Positions 62,160 to 64,000 of a stretch of 64,000 bases of DNA are shown piece after piece (within the stretch, counting starts at the first letter, position 1; every line of letters begins with the position of its first letter). The DNA comes from CAVSRC01 sp963830205 (GTDB lineage: Bacteria > Pseudomonadota > Alphaproteobacteria > Rhizobiales > Kaistiaceae), in assembly GCA_963830205.1 (NCBI GenBank), contig CAWHLP010000031.1:62001-126000 (forward strand), read 5' to 3'. The position numbers and the translations under genes are program-made. The notes beneath the pieces are model-generated. The model saw nothing but the letters and a program-made list of their open reading frames with translations. It searched no databases and was not told where the DNA came from.

Positions 62160-63797
62160 TCAGGCCTTGCCGCGGGCGCGTTCGCCGAGCGTCGTGGTCA
62201 GGCGCAGGAGCGCCGGCGAATGGTCGTTGCGGTCGAGCATCACCTGAATGATCGACACGCCCTCGGCGTTGGCGTGGGCGCGCTTCAGCGCCTCGTCCAT
62301 CTCGATTTCGGTGGTCACCTTGATGCCGAGGCCGGTCCCCAGCACCTCCGGGATCCTGGCGAAGTTCCATGTCGCCACGTCGTTGTAGATGCCGTCGAGC
62401 ATCGGCCGCTCGGTACCGTAGCCGCTGTTGTCGAGCACGATGATGATCGGGTTCTGGCCGTAGCGGGCAAGCGTCGCCACCTCCATGCCGGTCATCTGGA
62501 AGGCACCGTCGCCGACCAGCACCAGCGGCCTGAGGTCGGGCCTGGCGGCCTTGACGCCGAGCGCCGCCGGCACCGAGAAGCCGAGCGAGCAGTAATAGGC
62601 GGGCGCCAGGAAATGCACCGAGTTGTGGATGTAGAGGTCCTCCGCCCCGAACAGTGCATCGCCGGTATCGGCGATGACCACCATGTCGTCCTCGAGGAAG
62701 GCGTTGACCTGGCGGAACAGCGCCTCGACGGTCATGCCCTTGTCGGACGGGTTGAACAGGCCCGGATGCTCGGGATGCTCGTAAGGCGGCACCCTGCGCG
62801 GCTGCCACGGGTGGGCGGCCAGGCCCTTGACGAAATCGGCCATGGCGACGCCGTCGAAGCTGTGATGGCCGATGGCGATGCGGTCGCTGGCGGCATAGAT
62901 CGAATAGCGCCGATCGATGCGCGCCGTGTAGACGCCGAGGTTCATGTCGGTGAGCTGGGCGCCGAGCAGCACCAGGCAGTCGCTCTTCTCGACATAGTCG
63001 CGCACCGCATCGCGGCCCATGGCGCCCTCGTAGATGCCCAGATAAGCGGGATCCGATTCGGGGAACACCGACTTGCCGGTGATGGTGACGGCGACCGGCA
63101 CGCCGGTCCTGTGGACGATCTGGACAAGCTCCGCCTGGAGGCCGAAGCGGTGCAGCTCCTCGCCGGCCAGAATCACCGGCCGCTCGGCCTTGCCGATATG
63201 CTCGACCGCCTCGGCGATCGCCACCGCGAGCGCCTCCGGGTCGCCCTCCGGCTCGGCCGGCAGATGGCGATTGAGCGGACCGATCTCGGCGCGCGCCATG
63301 TCGCGCGGGATCTCGATATAGACCGGGCGGCTGTGATGGCGCGCCGCGGCCAGCACGCGCTCGATCTCGAAGGCGGCGGTGGCCGGGTCGTCGAGCACGG
63401 CCTGGGCGACGGTGAGCTGCTCGAAGACGCGCAGTTGCGTGTCGAAGCCGCGCACCGTGTGGTGGAGCAGCGGCGCGCGCCGCTGCTCGTGGGTGCCGGG
63501 GGCGCCGCTGATGACCACCACCGGCGAGCGCTCGGCGAAGGCCTGGGCGGTCGAGTTGGCGATCTTGAGGCCGCCGACGCAATAGGTGATGCACACGCAG
63601 CCGAGGCCGGTGACGCGGGCATAGGCATCGGCGGCGAAGCCGGCGCCCTGCTCGTCGGCGGTGTTGATGATCTTGATTCGGCTCTCTTCCATCTGCTTGA
63701 AGAAGGTGAGCACATAATCGCCGGGAACGCCGAAGACATGGCCGACGCCGTTCTCGGCAAGCCGCTCGATGAGGTAGTTGCCGATGCTCTGTGCCAT
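62160..63797 (-). CDS. Thiamine-diphosphate decarboxylase, indolepyruvate/pyruvate decarboxylase family
   Basis: The 545-residue ThDP enzyme decarboxylates 2-keto acids to aldehydes. Its N-terminal domain has FGVPGDYVLTFF, the catalytic glutamate in NTADEQGAGFAADAYAR near residue 49 and the HH pair in PLLHHTVRG near residue 111. The cofactor motif GDG...N reads VGDGAFQMTGMEVATLARYG near residue 438, with VLDNSGYG after it. Members are indolepyruvate decarboxylase, phenylpyruvate decarboxylase and pyruvate decarboxylase. I cannot choose, so I give no symbol. The start at 63797 follows GGGGAAGGACC. It may work with the iron-type alcohol dehydrogenase or an aldehyde oxidase. Confidence 0.85.
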   Translation of the reverse strand: MAQSIGNYLIERLAENGVGHVFGVPGDYVLTFFKQMEESRIKIINTADEQGAGFAADAYARVTGLGCVCITYCVGGLKIANSTAQAFAERSPVVVISGAPGTHEQRRAPLLHHTVRGFDTQLRVFEQLTVAQAVLDDPATAAFEIERVLAAARHHSRPVYIEIPRDMARAEIGPLNRHLPAEPEGDPEALAVAIAEAVEHIGKAERPVILAGEELHRFGLQAELVQIVHRTGVPVAVTITGKSVFPESDPAYLGIYEGAMGRDAVRDYVEKSDCLVLLGAQLTDMNLGVYTARIDRRYSIYAASDRIAIGHHSFDGVAMADFVKGLAAHPWQPRRVPPYEHPEHPGLFNPSDKGMTVEALFRQVNAFLEDDMVVIADTGDALFGAEDLYIHNSVHFLAPAYYCSLGFSVPAALGVKAARPDLRPLVLVGDGAFQMTGMEVATLARYGQNPIIIVLDNSGYGTERPMLDGIYNDVATWNFARIPEVLGTGLGIKVTTEIEMDEALKRAHANAEGVSIIQVMLDRNDHSPALLRLTTTLGERARGKA

Positions 63798-63890
63798 GGT
63801 CCTTCCCCGTAATCGATGCGCCCCTGGGCGGGCCCCGCGGCGGACTATGCCCGAAAGCGCCTGCCGGCGGCAGGGGCGGGAGGCTGCGGC

Positions 63891-64000
63891 ATGAGCGAAC
63901 CGACGCCGAAGGTTCTTCTGGAAGTACGCCGCGCCGACATCACCACGCTGGAGGTCGATGCCATCGTCAACGCCGCCAATCCGTCGTTGCTCGGCGGCGG
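63891..64000 (+). CDS. Macro-domain protein, 5' part only
   Basis: The first 36 codons are in the window: SEPTPKVLLEVRRADITTLE, then VDAIVNAANPSLLGGG, the start of the ADP-ribose-binding macro domain (the N-A-A-N pocket loop). Such proteins remove ADP-ribose from O-acetyl-ADP-ribose or from modified proteins. The start at 63891 follows GGGAGGCTGCGGC. The rest lies beyond the window. Confidence 0.85.
   Translation, partial: MSEPTPKVLLEVRRADITTLEVDAIVNAANPSLLGG

Overview
The window is high-GC, gene-dense bacterial chromosome. Gene content and order point to an alphaproteobacterium of the order Hyphomicrobiales (Rhizobiales). The indicators are an argH - LptM-like lipoprotein - lysA - DUF4175 run, a zinc-ribbon protein divergent from ftsE-ftsX, a HIG1 - cobalamin adenosyltransferase - rhomboid - etfBA - 3-hydroxyacyl-CoA dehydrogenase operon, pckA beside phaB-phaA-phaR, and abundant palindromic intergenic repeats. 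I cannot name the genus. I found no rRNA, tRNA, CRISPR array, integrase or transposase.

Layout. 1-9.7 kb: the end of an efflux adaptor gene, a broken GNAT gene, an esterase, a DNA glycosylase, gluQRS, an iron-type alcohol dehydrogenase, a carrier, a degenerate receiver, a YihY protein and two short-chain dehydrogenases. 9.9-14 kb: the ETF operon, which feeds electrons from acyl-CoA and amino-acid oxidation to the quinone pool. 14-16.7 kb: two tandem paralogous diguanylate cyclases. 16.7-23.4 kb: tlpA, argH, lptM-like, lysA, DUF4175. 23.2-30 kb: hpt, a zinc-ribbon protein, ftsEX, ydcF, plsC, chaC, DUF2125. 30.7-37.4 kb: hisC-tyrA, a methyltransferase, gloB, a cupin and a haloacid dehalogenase. 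37.6-43.9 kb: a NYN-domain protein, pckA and the PHB genes phaB, phaA and phaR. 43.9-48.4 kb: an EAL protein, rpmF, mtgA and ispA. 48.4-53.3 kb: the accessory part, holding a structured RNA candidate, palindromic repeats, a lower-GC three-gene RES-Xre toxin-antitoxin operon and a DUF559 gene. 53.3-64 kb: an SPFH protein, ispG, a Zur-like regulator, bdhA, an unknown membrane pair, a nucleotidyltransferase, brnTA, an ipdC-like gene and the start of a macro-domain gene.

Functional themes. PHB metabolism is well covered (phaA, phaB, phaR, a 3-hydroxybutyrate dehydrogenase-like gene, 3-hydroxybutyryl-CoA dehydrogenase, ETF) together with gluconeogenic pckA. Three c-di-GMP genes each have a CtrA-like TTAA-N7-TTAA near-match about 125-135 nt before the start codon.

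Data quality. At least seven genes, including ispG and argH, contain single-base frame changes that leave both halves of the conserved protein readable. I read most of them as sequence or assembly errors. These genes are marked as frame-disrupted, and their true products are probably full length.

Most unusual elements: (1) the island at 49.5-51.9 kb, where a barrel-like protein of unknown function precedes a RES-Xre module under one repeat-bearing promoter; (2) a 6S-like RNA candidate on the minus strand at 48.56-48.77 kb with a perfect intrinsic terminator; (3) three copies of a roughly 270-bp composite palindromic element and several shorter palindromes that share outer arms but carry different hairpin cores.
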